A DNA stretch of 11,628 nucleotides, taken from assembly GCA_041660925.1 (NCBI GenBank), contig JBAZVI010000019.1, positions 1 to 11,628 of the forward strand, written 5' to 3'. The stretch comes from Elusimicrobiota bacterium. Its GTDB lineage: Bacteria; Elusimicrobiota; Elusimicrobia; UBA1565. The notes below the pieces were generated by a model. That model was not told the origin of the DNA. It saw only the letters and a program-made list of their open reading frames with translations, and did not search any database. Numbering within the stretch: position 1 is the stretch's first letter; each line of letters starts with the position of its first letter. Positions 1-6,503 of this stretch are shown piece after piece. The position numbers and the translations under genes were made by a program.

Positions 1-2745
1 GGCATGACGCTCGACGTGAAGTACCTGCCGGCGGAGGAGGAGGCGGCGCTGCTGCGCATCTTCTTCGACAAGGTGGACCCGGCGCTCATCGACAAGCTCG
101 TGGCCATCGCCAACGACCTGCGCAAGGTCTACCCGGACGTCCTGCCGCTGCCCATCGCTCCGCGCACGCTCATCCACATCGTGGAGCACATCCAGCACTA
201 TCCCGGCGACAGCGTCACGGACATCTTCACGAAGACCTACAACCCCTCCTCCATCGTCGAGGACCCGGTCATCGCCGAGACCATCGCCGCGTCCCTGCGC
301 CGCTACGACCTCGAAGGGAACAAGGCCTCCGCGGCCGCCCGCGACTCGCTGGCCTCCATCCTCGAAGAGTTCGCCGAGCAGAAGCGCGTGAAGCTCGCGC
401 AGGAAGCGGAGGCGAAGCGCCAGGCCGAGGCCGCGAAGCCGAAGTCGACTCCCGTCCCCATCAACACCGCGCACGACAGCGACGAGGACGACTGGGACGG
501 CGGCGGCGGACACATGGACTTCGACTCCCCGCGGACGAAGTGGGACGACACGCCCGGCCCCATGTCCTGGGACCAATGGATGAACCGGTCCGACCGCATG
601 CCCCCCATGCCGTTCACGAGCCCCAAGAGCGGCGAGGACGGCCTCCCGTCGCCGACCTTCACCTCCCCCGACGACGGCGCCGCCTCTCCCGAAGAGGAGA
701 AGGGCCTCGTCGACGCCTGGGCGAAGGTCCTCGAGAACGTCGCGCGACTGCTCTCGAGCTACATGGGCCTGCGCCTCTCCCCTTTCTACTATCTCCAGAA
801 GCACGGCGAGAACGAGAAGAACACCCCGCGGCGCTGGCGCGCGGTCTCGGGTCTGGAGGAGATCCAGTACCTCCCCGAGGACCTCGCCGACCCGGACAGG
901 AACGTCTCGCTCGGCCGACTCGCGCACGAGGTCTGGCACCTGATCTTCAGCCGTCCCGAGCTCATCTTCGAGAACAAGCCGTTCATCAAGAACATGGCCT
1001 TCCAGGCCCTCTGGTGGGCCGTCGAGGACCCCCGCATCAACAACCTCGGCGTCGCGAAACACCCGGGCGCCCGCGGCTGGCTCGAGGCCGCCTACGCGAA
1101 GGACTACGGCATCCAGGACATCGACGCGGAGCGCGCGCGCTGGGCGCGCATCCCGCTGCACCTCCAGTTCAACTACGCGCTCATCTACCAGTGGTGGTCC
1201 GGCCGCCCCGACCCGCGCGTCGTCGACTCCCGGGTCCTCGAGGCGCTCCAGAAGGCCGCCAAGCCCATCCGGAAGGCTATCGCCGAGAAGGACGCCCGGC
1301 GCGCCTTCGAGATCATCCGCGACGAGATCTGGCCCATCTATCAGGAGCTGATGAAGCAGGCCTACGACCAGGCCATGCAGGACAAGGCCGAGCAGGACGG
1401 CGAGCAGCAGGACGGGGAGAAGAGCGACGAGAAGCAGGAAGGCCAGGGCAAGGGTCAGGGCCAGGGAGAGCAGGGCGACGAGCAGCAGGACCAGGACCAG
1501 CAGGGCTCGCAGGCCGGCGAGGGGCAGGAGGGCGACGAGCAGCAGGCCTCTGAATCCGAGTCCTCGTCCGGCGGACAGGGGAAGCAGGGCCGGCAGCAGC
1601 AGGATAAGAAGGGCAAGCAGGGCGGCAAGAAGAAGCAGCGCCCTCTCACCGACGAGGAGAAGAAGAAGTACGAGGACCAGGTCCGCAAGGAGATGGAGAA
1701 GCAGGAGAAGGAATATCGCGACAAGCACGGGGAGAAGACCCTCGACAACCCCGAGGACATGAGCGACGCCCAGCAGGAGAAGGCGAAGAAGGAAGCCGAG
1801 GAGATGCGCAAGAAGGTGGAGAAGGCCCGCCAGAAGGGCCAGCCCGGCCAGCAGGACCAACAGCCGCAGGACGGCCAGTCCGGCCAGTCCTCCGACTCCG
1901 ATTCCTCCGCGCAGGACGGGAAGAAATCCGACCCCTCCGACCCGCAGAAGCAGAAGCAGCAGAAGGACCGGCTCAACAAGGCCGACGAGGAGAAGGAGGT
2001 CCGCCAGGCGGACCACGACCGCTACAACAAGTACTTCGACCGCGTCCGCAAGCTCATCCCGACGATGCGCCAGCAGCTCCTGCAGACGCTCAAGCAGAAG
2101 ATCCGCCAACGCACCATCCGCGGCCGCGACTCCGGGGATCTCGACGAGGACGCCTACCACCGCATCCCCGCCGGCGACCCGGACATCTTCAAGGAGGATT
2201 TCCTCCCCAACAAGACGCTCTACCGCATCTCGCTGCTCATCGACACCAGCGGCAGCATGGACGGCGACAAGAAGGAGCGCGCCATCGAAGGAGCCATCAT
2301 GATGATGGAGGCGCTCGACAAGGTCCCCGGCGTGCAGTTCGAGGTGGTGAAGTACGACAGCGACCCGAAGGTGCTCAAGCCCTACGGCGCGAAGCTCTCC
2401 CCGAAGATGAAGGAGTCGATCATCGCCGCCATCTTCTCGGGCACGGGCTCCACCGAGGCGCACAAGGCCCTCAAGGAGGCCATCGAGCGCATCCGCATGG
2501 GCCGCGGCGACAAGATGATCATCATGGTCAACGACGGCGACCCGGACTACAACTTCGACCGCGACCAGTACCGGGCGCTCATCAAGGCCGCCAAGGACGT
2601 CGACATCCACGGCATCGGGCTCGGCGACCAGGCCCAGCTCGTGCTCGACCTCTTCCCGCCCGGACAAGGGCATTGGCTGAAGGACGCGGCGGAGTTCGCC
2701 AACAACCTGCGCAACATCCTGCGCAAGAAGCTGCTGGGGCACTGA
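1..2745 (+). CDS. AAA+ lid / zincin-like / VWA-domain protein (CobT-like C-terminus), 5' end cut by window edge
   Basis: Residues are numbered from the ATG at 4. That ATG is probably an internal Met: frame stays open to base 1 (GGC), and GMTLDVKYLPAEEEAALL reads like the RFG-x-x-L-x-V-x-YLP-x-EEE stretch before the lid of MoxR/CobS/midasin-type AAA+ ATPases. PLPIAPRTLIHIVEHIQHYP (about 48-68) resembles their sensor-2 helix. The Walker motifs would lie upstream of the window. Residues 308-312 are HEVWH, and VEDPR at 340-344 supplies a possible third metal ligand (E341), so a zincin-like fold is plausible. Residues 460-670 form a Q/E/K/G/S-rich linker. A helix and GDLDEDAYHRI precede the VWA domain, as in cobaltochelatase CobT. 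The MIDAS motif is D747-T-S749-G-S751, with T814/T817 and D844 downstream. Known relatives use ATP hydrolysis plus a VWA domain to remodel or metallate partners. The substrate here is unknown; cobalt chelation is not implied. A terminator follows directly. Confidence 0.8.
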   Translation, partial: GMTLDVKYLPAEEEAALLRIFFDKVDPALIDKLVAIANDLRKVYPDVLPLPIAPRTLIHIVEHIQHYPGDSVTDIFTKTYNPSSIVEDPVIAETIAASLRRYDLEGNKASAAARDSLASILEEFAEQKRVKLAQEAEAKRQAEAAKPKSTPVPINTAHDSDEDDWDGGGGHMDFDSPRTKWDDTPGPMSWDQWMNRSDRMPPMPFTSPKSGEDGLPSPTFTSPDDGAASPEEEKGLVDAWAKVLENVARLLSSYMGLRLSPFYYLQKHGENEKNTPRRWRAVSGLEEIQYLPEDLADPDRNVSLGRLAHEVWHLIFSRPELIFENKPFIKNMAFQALWWAVEDPRINNLGVAKHPGARGWLEAAYAKDYGIQDIDAERARWARIPLHLQFNYALIYQWWSGRPDPRVVDSRVLEALQKAAKPIRKAIAEKDARRAFEIIRDEIWPIYQELMKQAYDQAMQDKAEQDGEQQDGEKSDEKQEGQGKGQGQGEQGDEQQDQDQQGSQAGEGQEGDEQQASESESSSGGQGKQGRQQQDKKGKQGGKKKQRPLTDEEKKKYEDQVRKEMEKQEKEYRDKHGEKTLDNPEDMSDAQQEKAKKEAEEMRKKVEKARQKGQPGQQDQQPQDGQSGQSSDSDSSAQDGKKSDPSDPQKQKQQKDRLNKADEEKEVRQADHDRYNKYFDRVRKLIPTMRQQLLQTLKQKIRQRTIRGRDSGDLDEDAYHRIPAGDPDIFKEDFLPNKTLYRISLLIDTSGSMDGDKKERAIEGAIMMMEALDKVPGVQFEVVKYDSDPKVLKPYGAKLSPKMKESIIAAIFSGTGSTEAHKALKEAIERIRMGRGDKMIIMVNDGDPDYNFDRDQYRALIKAAKDVDIHGIGLGDQAQLVLDLFPPGQGHWLKDAAEFANNLRNILRKKLLGH

Positions 2746-2759
2746 GGCCCGCGCCCGGC

Positions 2760-2796
2760 ATCCCCCTCTCCCCCCCTGGGAGAGGGGGATTTTTTT
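2760..2796 (+). terminator. Rho-independent terminator of the AAA+/VWA gene
   Basis: A perfect 13-bp stem pairs 2760-2772 with 2778-2790 (arms begin ATCCCCCTCTC and end GAGAGGGGGAT). The loop is 5 nt and a run of seven T follows (2790-2796). It lies 14 bases after the TGA of the VWA-domain gene and separates it from the tRNA-Ser promoter. Confidence 0.93.
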
Positions 2797-2802
2797 GAGC
2801 GC

Positions 2803-2831
2803 GGGATTCGGATAACGTAATCAGGTATAAT
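2803..2831 (+). promoter_or_regulatory. Probable sigma-70 promoter of tRNA-Ser
   Basis: A perfect TATAAT -10 box lies at 2826-2831, 20 bases before the tRNA. The surroundings are AT-richer than the rest of the window. No good -35 hexamer is found at 16-18 bp (2803-2808 reads GGGATT), so the call rests on the -10 box and on its position. Confidence 0.6.
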
Positions 2832-2850
2832 CCATCCGTCGAGCCGATCT

Positions 2851-2941
<91 letters not shown>

Positions 2942-2988
2942 TGCGAGCGCGCGGAGGCCGGACCTGCCGGACCGGCTGAGCACGCTCG

Positions 2989-3007
2989 TCCCGACCAAAG
3001 GTCGGGA
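2989..3007. repeat. Small perfect palindrome with AAA triloop
   Basis: TCCCGACC (2989-2996), loop AAA, GGTCGGGA (3000-3007): a perfect 8-bp stem between tRNA-Ser and the 96-residue ORF. No T-run follows on either strand, so it is not a classic terminator. It resembles REP-like palindromes that some bacteria carry in many intergenic copies; this window holds only one copy, so dispersal is inferred. Confidence 0.5.
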
Positions 3008-3043
3008 TCGCCGCCCAATAGTCCCGCGAACCGGGAACGCCGG

Positions 3044-3334
3044 ATGCGAAGCATGGAAGCCGTCACGAAGAAGAAGCCCGCCGCGACCATCAAGACCGGC
3101 AACACCGGCCTCACGGTCAAGGTCTACCTCTGGCCGCTGACGAAGGTCCAGCACGAGTTCGATGCCGAGAAAGCGCGCCTCTGGATCAAGGGACAGGTGA
3201 CCGACTCCGCGACCGGACAGGTCCGGAAGTTCAACGACGCCGGCGAACTCATCTCGCTGCTCGGAAAATGGAACGCGAAGCGCTTCAAGGCGATGAAGCG
3301 CGACGACTGGCGCCAAGGCCGCCTGGACCTCTGA
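3044..3334 (+). CDS. Small protein of unknown function (96 aa)
   Basis: I do not recognise this protein. The codons show the strong G/C third-position bias of the neighbours, with many Lys (AAG), Asp and Trp codons, which supports a real gene. The product is basic and soluble, with no signal peptide or membrane helix. The N-terminal half (about 1-60) looks beta-rich (LTVKVYLWPL, ARLWIKGQVTD). The C-terminal part (FNDAGELISLLGKWNAKRFK) looks helical. The start is uncertain: ATG at 3044 or ATG at 3053 (MEAVTKKK), neither with a strong ribosome binding site. It stands alone between tRNA-Ser and the convergent prepilin peptidase gene, followed by a 9-bp hairpin (3403-3423) that could end its transcript. 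Confidence 0.65.
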   Translation: MRSMEAVTKKKPAATIKTGNTGLTVKVYLWPLTKVQHEFDAEKARLWIKGQVTDSATGQVRKFNDAGELISLLGKWNAKRFKAMKRDDWRQGRLDL

Positions 3335-3402
3335 GCGCACGGGTCGTCCGAGAACTCCGCAGCCGTCCTCTCCCCCGAAAACAGAAATGACGGATGGACC
3401 TT

Positions 3403-3430
3403 CGCTCCGGCGTTGCCGGAGCGCTTTCTC
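3403..3430 (+). terminator. Possible terminator hairpin after the 96-aa gene
   Basis: CGCTCCGGC (3403-3411), loop GTT, GCCGGAGCG (3415-3423): a perfect 9-bp stem followed by CTTTCTC. The T-tract is short and interrupted, so termination would be weak. It lies 69 bases after the stop codon of the 96-residue gene. It could also be a REP-like element, since two more small hairpins follow at 3442-3454 and 3461-3481. Confidence 0.4.
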
Positions 3431-3441
3431 AGCGATGCTTC

Positions 3442-3481
3442 GCTTCTACGAAGCCCTCGAGGGATCCCCGCAGGGGATTCC
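3442..3481. repeat. Two further small hairpins next to the prepilin peptidase stop
   Basis: GCTTC-TAC-GAAGC (3442-3454) is a 5-bp stem. At 3461-3481, GATCCCC pairs imperfectly with GGGGATT around a GCA loop, directly after the minus-strand TAG of the peptidase gene (3481-3483). Without a T-run it is at best a weak minus-strand terminator. Together with 3403-3423 it makes a chain of three palindromes in the convergent gap. Confidence 0.35.
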
Positions 3482-4287
3482 TAGAAAAGCGTGAAGGGGA
3501 AGCCCGGCGGAAGCACGGCGTAGAAGTCCAGCAGGGCCGCCGCGCTGAGGAAGGGCCCGAAGGGGATCGGGTCCTGGCGCGCGATGCGCCGGCGCAGGAT
3601 GAGGGAGAGGCCCCAGGCGGAGCCGAGGAAAGACGCGACGATGAGCGCGTTGAAGGCGCCGAGCGCGCCCGCCCACGCCCCGATGGCGGCCAGCAGCTTC
3701 ACGTCGCCGCCGCCCATCGCCTCCTTCTTGAAGACCTTCTCCCCGAAGACCGCCAGCCCCCAGCAGAGCGCGAAGCCGACCGCGGCCCCGCCCACGGAGT
3801 GCAGGACGCGGCTCCACCAGACCTGGCCGCTCAGCAGCGGGTTGAGCGGAGCCAGGAGGAGGCCCGCGGCGAGGAGCCCGAGCGAGAGCTCGTCGGGGAT
3901 GAGGAAGGTGTCCCAGTCGATGAAGGCCACCGCGACGAGGGCCGCGCAGGCGAGCAGGGCGGGGAGCGTCCAGAGCATGTGCTCCGGCCAGCGCAGGCGC
4001 AGGCCGAGCGCGAGGAGTCCGAGGAGGAGCTCGACGGCCGGGTAGCGCGCGGAGATGGGGGCGCGGCAATGCCGGCAGCGGCCCTTGAGAAGGAACCAGC
4101 TGAGCAGCGGGAGGTTGTCGTAGAAGGCGATGGGCTTCGAGCAGAGCGGGCAGCGTGAGCGGGGGTGAACGACGGACATGTCCCGGGGCAGGCGGTGGAT
4201 GAGGACGTTGACGAAGCTTCCGAGACAGAGGCCGAACACGGTCCAGACCGTCCGTTCGAACGCCGCCGGGATTGCTATCATCGTCAC
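3481..4287 (-). CDS. pilD: Prepilin peptidase / N-methyltransferase (A24 family)
   Basis: This inner-membrane aspartic protease cleaves the leader of type IV prepilins after Gly and methylates the new N-terminal Phe. All family landmarks are visible in 268 aa: GLCLGSFVNVLIHRLP at the N-terminus; a cytoplasmic zinc-binding domain with C46-x2-C49 and C71-x2-C74; the first catalytic Asp, D124, in FIDWDTFLIPDEL; and the second, D195, in EAMGGGDVKLLAAIGAW. About seven to eight hydrophobic segments follow the domain. GTG at 4285-4287 is preferred as start because GAGG (4296-4299) lies 8 nt upstream; ATG at 4281 would be 14 nt away. The likely substrates, three pilins, lie about 1.6 kb away. The gene is head to head with a GT-C glycosyltransferase. 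It could serve a type II secretion system as well, since the same enzyme usually processes both. Confidence 0.96.
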   Translation of the reverse strand: MTMIAIPAAFERTVWTVFGLCLGSFVNVLIHRLPRDMSVVHPRSRCPLCSKPIAFYDNLPLLSWFLLKGRCRHCRAPISARYPAVELLLGLLALGLRLRWPEHMLWTLPALLACAALVAVAFIDWDTFLIPDELSLGLLAAGLLLAPLNPLLSGQVWWSRVLHSVGGAAVGFALCWGLAVFGEKVFKKEAMGGGDVKLLAAIGAWAGALGAFNALIVASFLGSAWGLSLILRRRIARQDPIPFGPFLSAAALLDFYAVLPPGFPFTLF

Positions 4288-4288
4288 G

Positions 4289-5779
4289 ATGCCGTCCTCG
4301 AGCCTGGGAACCCGTCGAGCGGAGCTCGCGCTCCTGCTCCTCTGCGCCGCCGCGTATGCGCTGGCGCTCGGCGCCTACTACGTCGGATTCTTCAACGACG
4401 ACGCATTCTACATCATCGGAGCCCGCTCGCTCCTCTCCGGCCGCTTCGCCGAGCTCAACGCGCCGGGCGCACCGCCCCTCTCCCCCTACATGCCCGGCTA
4501 CCCGCTCCTGCTCGCGCCGCTGACGGCCCTCTTCCCGGAGAGCTTCCTCCCCCTCCAGCTCCTCTCCGTCGCCTGCACGCTGGGCTCGCTCCACCTGCTC
4601 TGGGAGCTCCTCGACGGGAGAGCCTCCCCCGCGGTCCGCTTCGCCGCGACGGCGCTCGCCGGTCTCAACCCGCTCACCGTGAGCGTCTCGGGCACGGTGC
4701 TCACCGACCCGCTCTTCACGCTCCTGACCCTCGCGTTCTTCGTCCAGGCGCGCCGAGCATGGAGGGACGAGGCCCCCGGCCCGTGGGCCCTCCTCTGCGG
4801 CCTCTGCGCCGCTTCCTGGTACGTCCGTCCGACGGGAGCGGTCTTCGGAGCGGCCCTCGTCGGGACGCTCCTCCTGCAGCGGCGCCCGCGGCGCGCCCTG
4901 GCGTGCGCCGCCGCGCTCGCGGCGCTGGCGGCCCCGTGGCTGCTGCGCGGCGCGCTTCAGGGGAGCCCTCTGATCCCGTACGCGGGAGAGCTCCCGACCG
5001 CCGACGCCTCTCCCTCCCTGCCCGCGATCCTCTCCGGCGCCGGCGCGAGCGCGCTCTTCCATCTCCGGGAGCTGTACGCGCGCGCCCTCTTCCGCTGGCC
5101 GGGGGCGGCGACCGGAGGCCCCGCGGAGACCCTCGCCGTGCTCGGGGGCCTGGCGCTGACCCTGCTCGGCCTGCGCCGCCTGCGCCCCGGCCCGCTCGCG
5201 CTGCTCGCCGCGGCCGGCTACGCCGGGCTCCACCTGCTCTGGGCGAAGACGACCGCCCGCTACCTGCTCCCGGCGCTGCCCTTCGTCTGCGCGCTGGTCC
5301 TCCTGGGGACGCAGGAACTCGAGGAGCGCTGGGCTCTGCGCCGGGCCGCGCTCCCGCTGGCGACCCTCGCGCTGGCCCTCGCCCTCTTCGCGCCGACCCT
5401 CGGGACGGTCTTCGCGGCCTCCCGCCGCAAGGGGACACCGTTGACGACGCCTCCGGAGAGGACCTTCTCCTGGATCCGGACGCACGCGCCGCCGGACGCG
5501 GTGTTCGCCGCGGAGGAGCAGGGACGGGTCTACCTCCTCACGGGCCGGCGCAGCGCGCGCCTGCGCGGCGCCCCGACGTCGCGGGAGTTCGCGGCGGGCC
5601 TGCGCGCGCGCGGCGCCGGCTGGGTCCTCTCGCTCCCCGACGGAGGGGCGATCGTCCGCCGGGACGACCCCAACGCCCCCCTGCCTTCGTCGGACCTGCG
5701 CCGCCTGGCCGCGCCGCCCCTCTTCGAAAAGGTCTTCGAAGACCCCGCAGAGCGCTCCGCGATCTACCGCCTCCGCTGA
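4289..5779 (+). CDS. GT-C fold membrane glycosyltransferase (GT39/PMT_2-like), copy 1
   Basis: A 496-aa polytopic membrane protein. A short basic N-terminus is followed by TM1 (about 13-34) and the acidic motif FFNDDAFYI (D37, D38), where GT-C enzymes carry the catalytic or lipid-sugar-contacting acidic pair. LSPYMPGYPLLLAPL follows, a familiar motif in this family. About ten hydrophobic segments extend to about residue 385. A small soluble tail from about 393 (FSWIRTHAPPDAVFAAE) is typical of ArnT/PMT_2-like enzymes. Such enzymes use polyprenyl-phosphate sugars and act on the periplasmic face. Sugar and acceptor are unknown. ATG 4289 is chosen because the hydrophobic protein begins there; the frame is open to 4178, but that stretch only mirrors the opposite peptidase gene. 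There is no clear ribosome binding site, and the promoter must lie inside the peptidase gene. It is a paralogue of the enzyme at 7620-9077, and its position beside pilin genes recalls TfpW-type pilin glycosylation. Confidence 0.88.
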   Translation: MPSSSLGTRRAELALLLLCAAAYALALGAYYVGFFNDDAFYIIGARSLLSGRFAELNAPGAPPLSPYMPGYPLLLAPLTALFPESFLPLQLLSVACTLGSLHLLWELLDGRASPAVRFAATALAGLNPLTVSVSGTVLTDPLFTLLTLAFFVQARRAWRDEAPGPWALLCGLCAASWYVRPTGAVFGAALVGTLLLQRRPRRALACAAALAALAAPWLLRGALQGSPLIPYAGELPTADASPSLPAILSGAGASALFHLRELYARALFRWPGAATGGPAETLAVLGGLALTLLGLRRLRPGPLALLAAAGYAGLHLLWAKTTARYLLPALPFVCALVLLGTQELEERWALRRAALPLATLALALALFAPTLGTVFAASRRKGTPLTTPPERTFSWIRTHAPPDAVFAAEEQGRVYLLTGRRSARLRGAPTSREFAAGLRARGAGWVLSLPDGGAIVRRDDPNAPLPSSDLRRLAAPPLFEKVFEDPAERSAIYRLR

Positions 5780-5793
5780 GAGTCCATCAAGCG

Positions 5794-5823
5794 GGGCCCC
5801 CCGCCTCTCGAGGCGGGGGGCCC
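5794..5823. terminator. GC-rich hairpin between convergent glycosyltransferase and pilin 1
   Basis: GGGCCCCCCGCCT (5794-5806) pairs perfectly with AGGCGGGGGGCCC (5811-5823) around a CTCG tetraloop, giving 13 bp. It sits in the 63-base convergent gap and could stop transcripts from both sides. Neither strand has a proper T-run. Its arms nearly match the hairpin after pilin 2 (6451-6484). Confidence 0.6.
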
Positions 5824-5842
5824 ACTTCCTCCGAGCTTCCGC

Positions 5843-6292
5843 TCAGTACGTCGACCAGATGCTGGTCTTCGTGTCCGTGTGCGTGCAGTTGACGAGCACG
5901 GTCCCGAAGTTCGCGTCCGCCGGCCCGTTGTTGTACGACCAGCCGCCGACGTCCGTGATGGCCGCGACGCCCGAGCCCAGCACGAACGTGTTCGCGTCCG
6001 CATGGTAGTTCGGCGTCTTACCCTGCGGCATCGCCGACATGTACTTGCCGTTGATGGTCAGAGCATCCGGGGTGTTGGGATACTGCCCCTCCATGTCCCC
6101 GTAGTAGATGCTCAACGCGCTGCGGACCGCGCCCAGGTTGCCCTTGGTCGCGCCCTCGTTCGACTTGCGGATCAGCTCGGCGAACTTCGGGATGGCGATG
6201 GCCGCCAATATACCGATGATGGCTACCACGATCATCAGTTCGATGAGCGTGAACCCTCGGCTCCCCGAGCTCTTCTTCGTTCTCTCGCGCAT
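5843..6292 (-). CDS. Type IV pilin, copy 1 (most downstream), 149 aa
   Basis: A class III signal peptide of 13 residues (MRERTKKSSGSRG) is followed by FTLIELMIVVAIIGILAAIA: Gly at -1, Phe at +1, Glu at +5. The mature protein has 136 residues, an alpha1 helix and a globular part beginning SALSIYYGDMEGQYPNTPD. Only one Cys is present (LVNCTH), so the usual C-terminal disulfide loop is absent. It should be cleaved by the prepilin peptidase at 3481-4287 and assembled into a pilus or pseudopilus. ATG 6292 is chosen because AAGGAGG lies 8 nt upstream (6301-6307); the open frame to 6490 runs through hairpins and is not used. The mature sequence differs from copy 2 at only three positions (ADANTF/ADRNTF, FVLG/FALG, GTVL/GTIL), but the leader is six residues longer. 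A minor-pilin or GspG-like role cannot be excluded. Confidence 0.95.
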   Translation of the reverse strand: MRERTKKSSGSRGFTLIELMIVVAIIGILAAIAIPKFAELIRKSNEGATKGNLGAVRSALSIYYGDMEGQYPNTPDALTINGKYMSAMPQGKTPNYHADANTFVLGSGVAAITDVGGWSYNNGPADANFGTVLVNCTHTDTKTSIWSTY

Positions 6293-6300
6293 GGTCCTAC

Positions 6301-6353
6301 CCTCCTTTGTGCCGGCATGATGTACGAAGGAGGAATCGTGCGGCATCCGGCAC
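6301..6353 (-). promoter_or_regulatory. Pilin 1 leader RNA with interlocking pairings over the Shine-Dalgarno
   Basis: In transcript order: GTGCCGG (6353-6347), 13 nt, CCTCCTT (6333-6327), 11 nt, CCGGCAC (6315-6309), one nt, AAGGAGG (6307-6301), then 8 nt to the ATG. The first and third elements pair perfectly (7 bp). The second and fourth also pair perfectly (7 bp), which would hide the ribosome binding site. The pairings interleave, so they form either a pseudoknot or two alternative folds. The leader of pilin 3 has the same layout. Confidence 0.55.
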
Positions 6354-6385
6354 GCTTGGCGACCCGCGCGAGCGGGTATATCGGA

Positions 6386-6414
6386 AGTGTATCCCGCCCC
6401 CGGCTCCGCCGCCA
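6386..6414 (-). promoter_or_regulatory. Weak candidate promoter of pilin 1
   Basis: TACACT (6391-6386) lies 32 nt before the leader element GTGCCGG, nearly the same distance (34 nt) as the TACAAT box of pilin 3. The -35 position at 17 bp reads TGGCGG, a poor match. The call rests on the parallel with pilin 3. Confidence 0.25.
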
Positions 6415-6450
6415 GTGGCCTCGGCTGTGACTTTGAGCGGCCGGAAAGAC

Positions 6451-6484
6451 GAAGGCCCCCCGCCTCGAGAGGCGGGGGGCCTTC
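6451..6484 (-). terminator. Terminator-like hairpin after pilin 2
   Basis: AAGGCCCCCCGCCTC (6452-6466) is perfectly complementary to GAGGCGGGGGGCCTT (6469-6483), and G6451-C6484 extends it. Allowing a CGAG tetraloop, the stem is about 15 bp. On the minus strand it is followed by a short pyrimidine stretch (CGTCTTTCC). It lies 20 bases after the pilin 2 stop, so it likely ends or weakens the transcript before pilin 1. Confidence 0.65.
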
Positions 6485-6503
6485 CGTCACTGCGAGCGTC
6501 GGG

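Noticed and set aside
540..1553. Plus-strand frame of 337 codons inside the VWA-protein gene
   Set aside because: Arg/Pro/Gly-rich out-of-frame shadow of a gene with recognisable domains.
1..2745. Calling the first gene cobaltochelatase subunit CobT
   Set aside because: The VWA part is similar, but no cobalamin genes are nearby, and the AAA+ lid and HEVWH segment do not match CobT.
4178..4288. Upstream extension of the first glycosyltransferase (37 extra codons)
   Set aside because: It only mirrors the antisense of the peptidase N-terminus and would put a basic, non-hydrophobic stretch before TM1.
3446..5485. Long minus-strand frame of 679 codons across the peptidase and first glycosyltransferase
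   Set aside because: Arg/Gly/Pro/Glu-rich low-complexity translation, no domains; it is the antisense shadow of two well-supported genes in high-GC DNA.
6380..6420. Sigma-54 promoter upstream of pilin 1
   Set aside because: No GG-N10-GC pair with the expected TGGCAC/TTGC context could be placed.
5843..6490. 215-codon reading for pilin 1
   Set aside because: The extra N-terminus would cover the previous hairpin and leader; a class III leader with a strong ribosome site starts at 6292.
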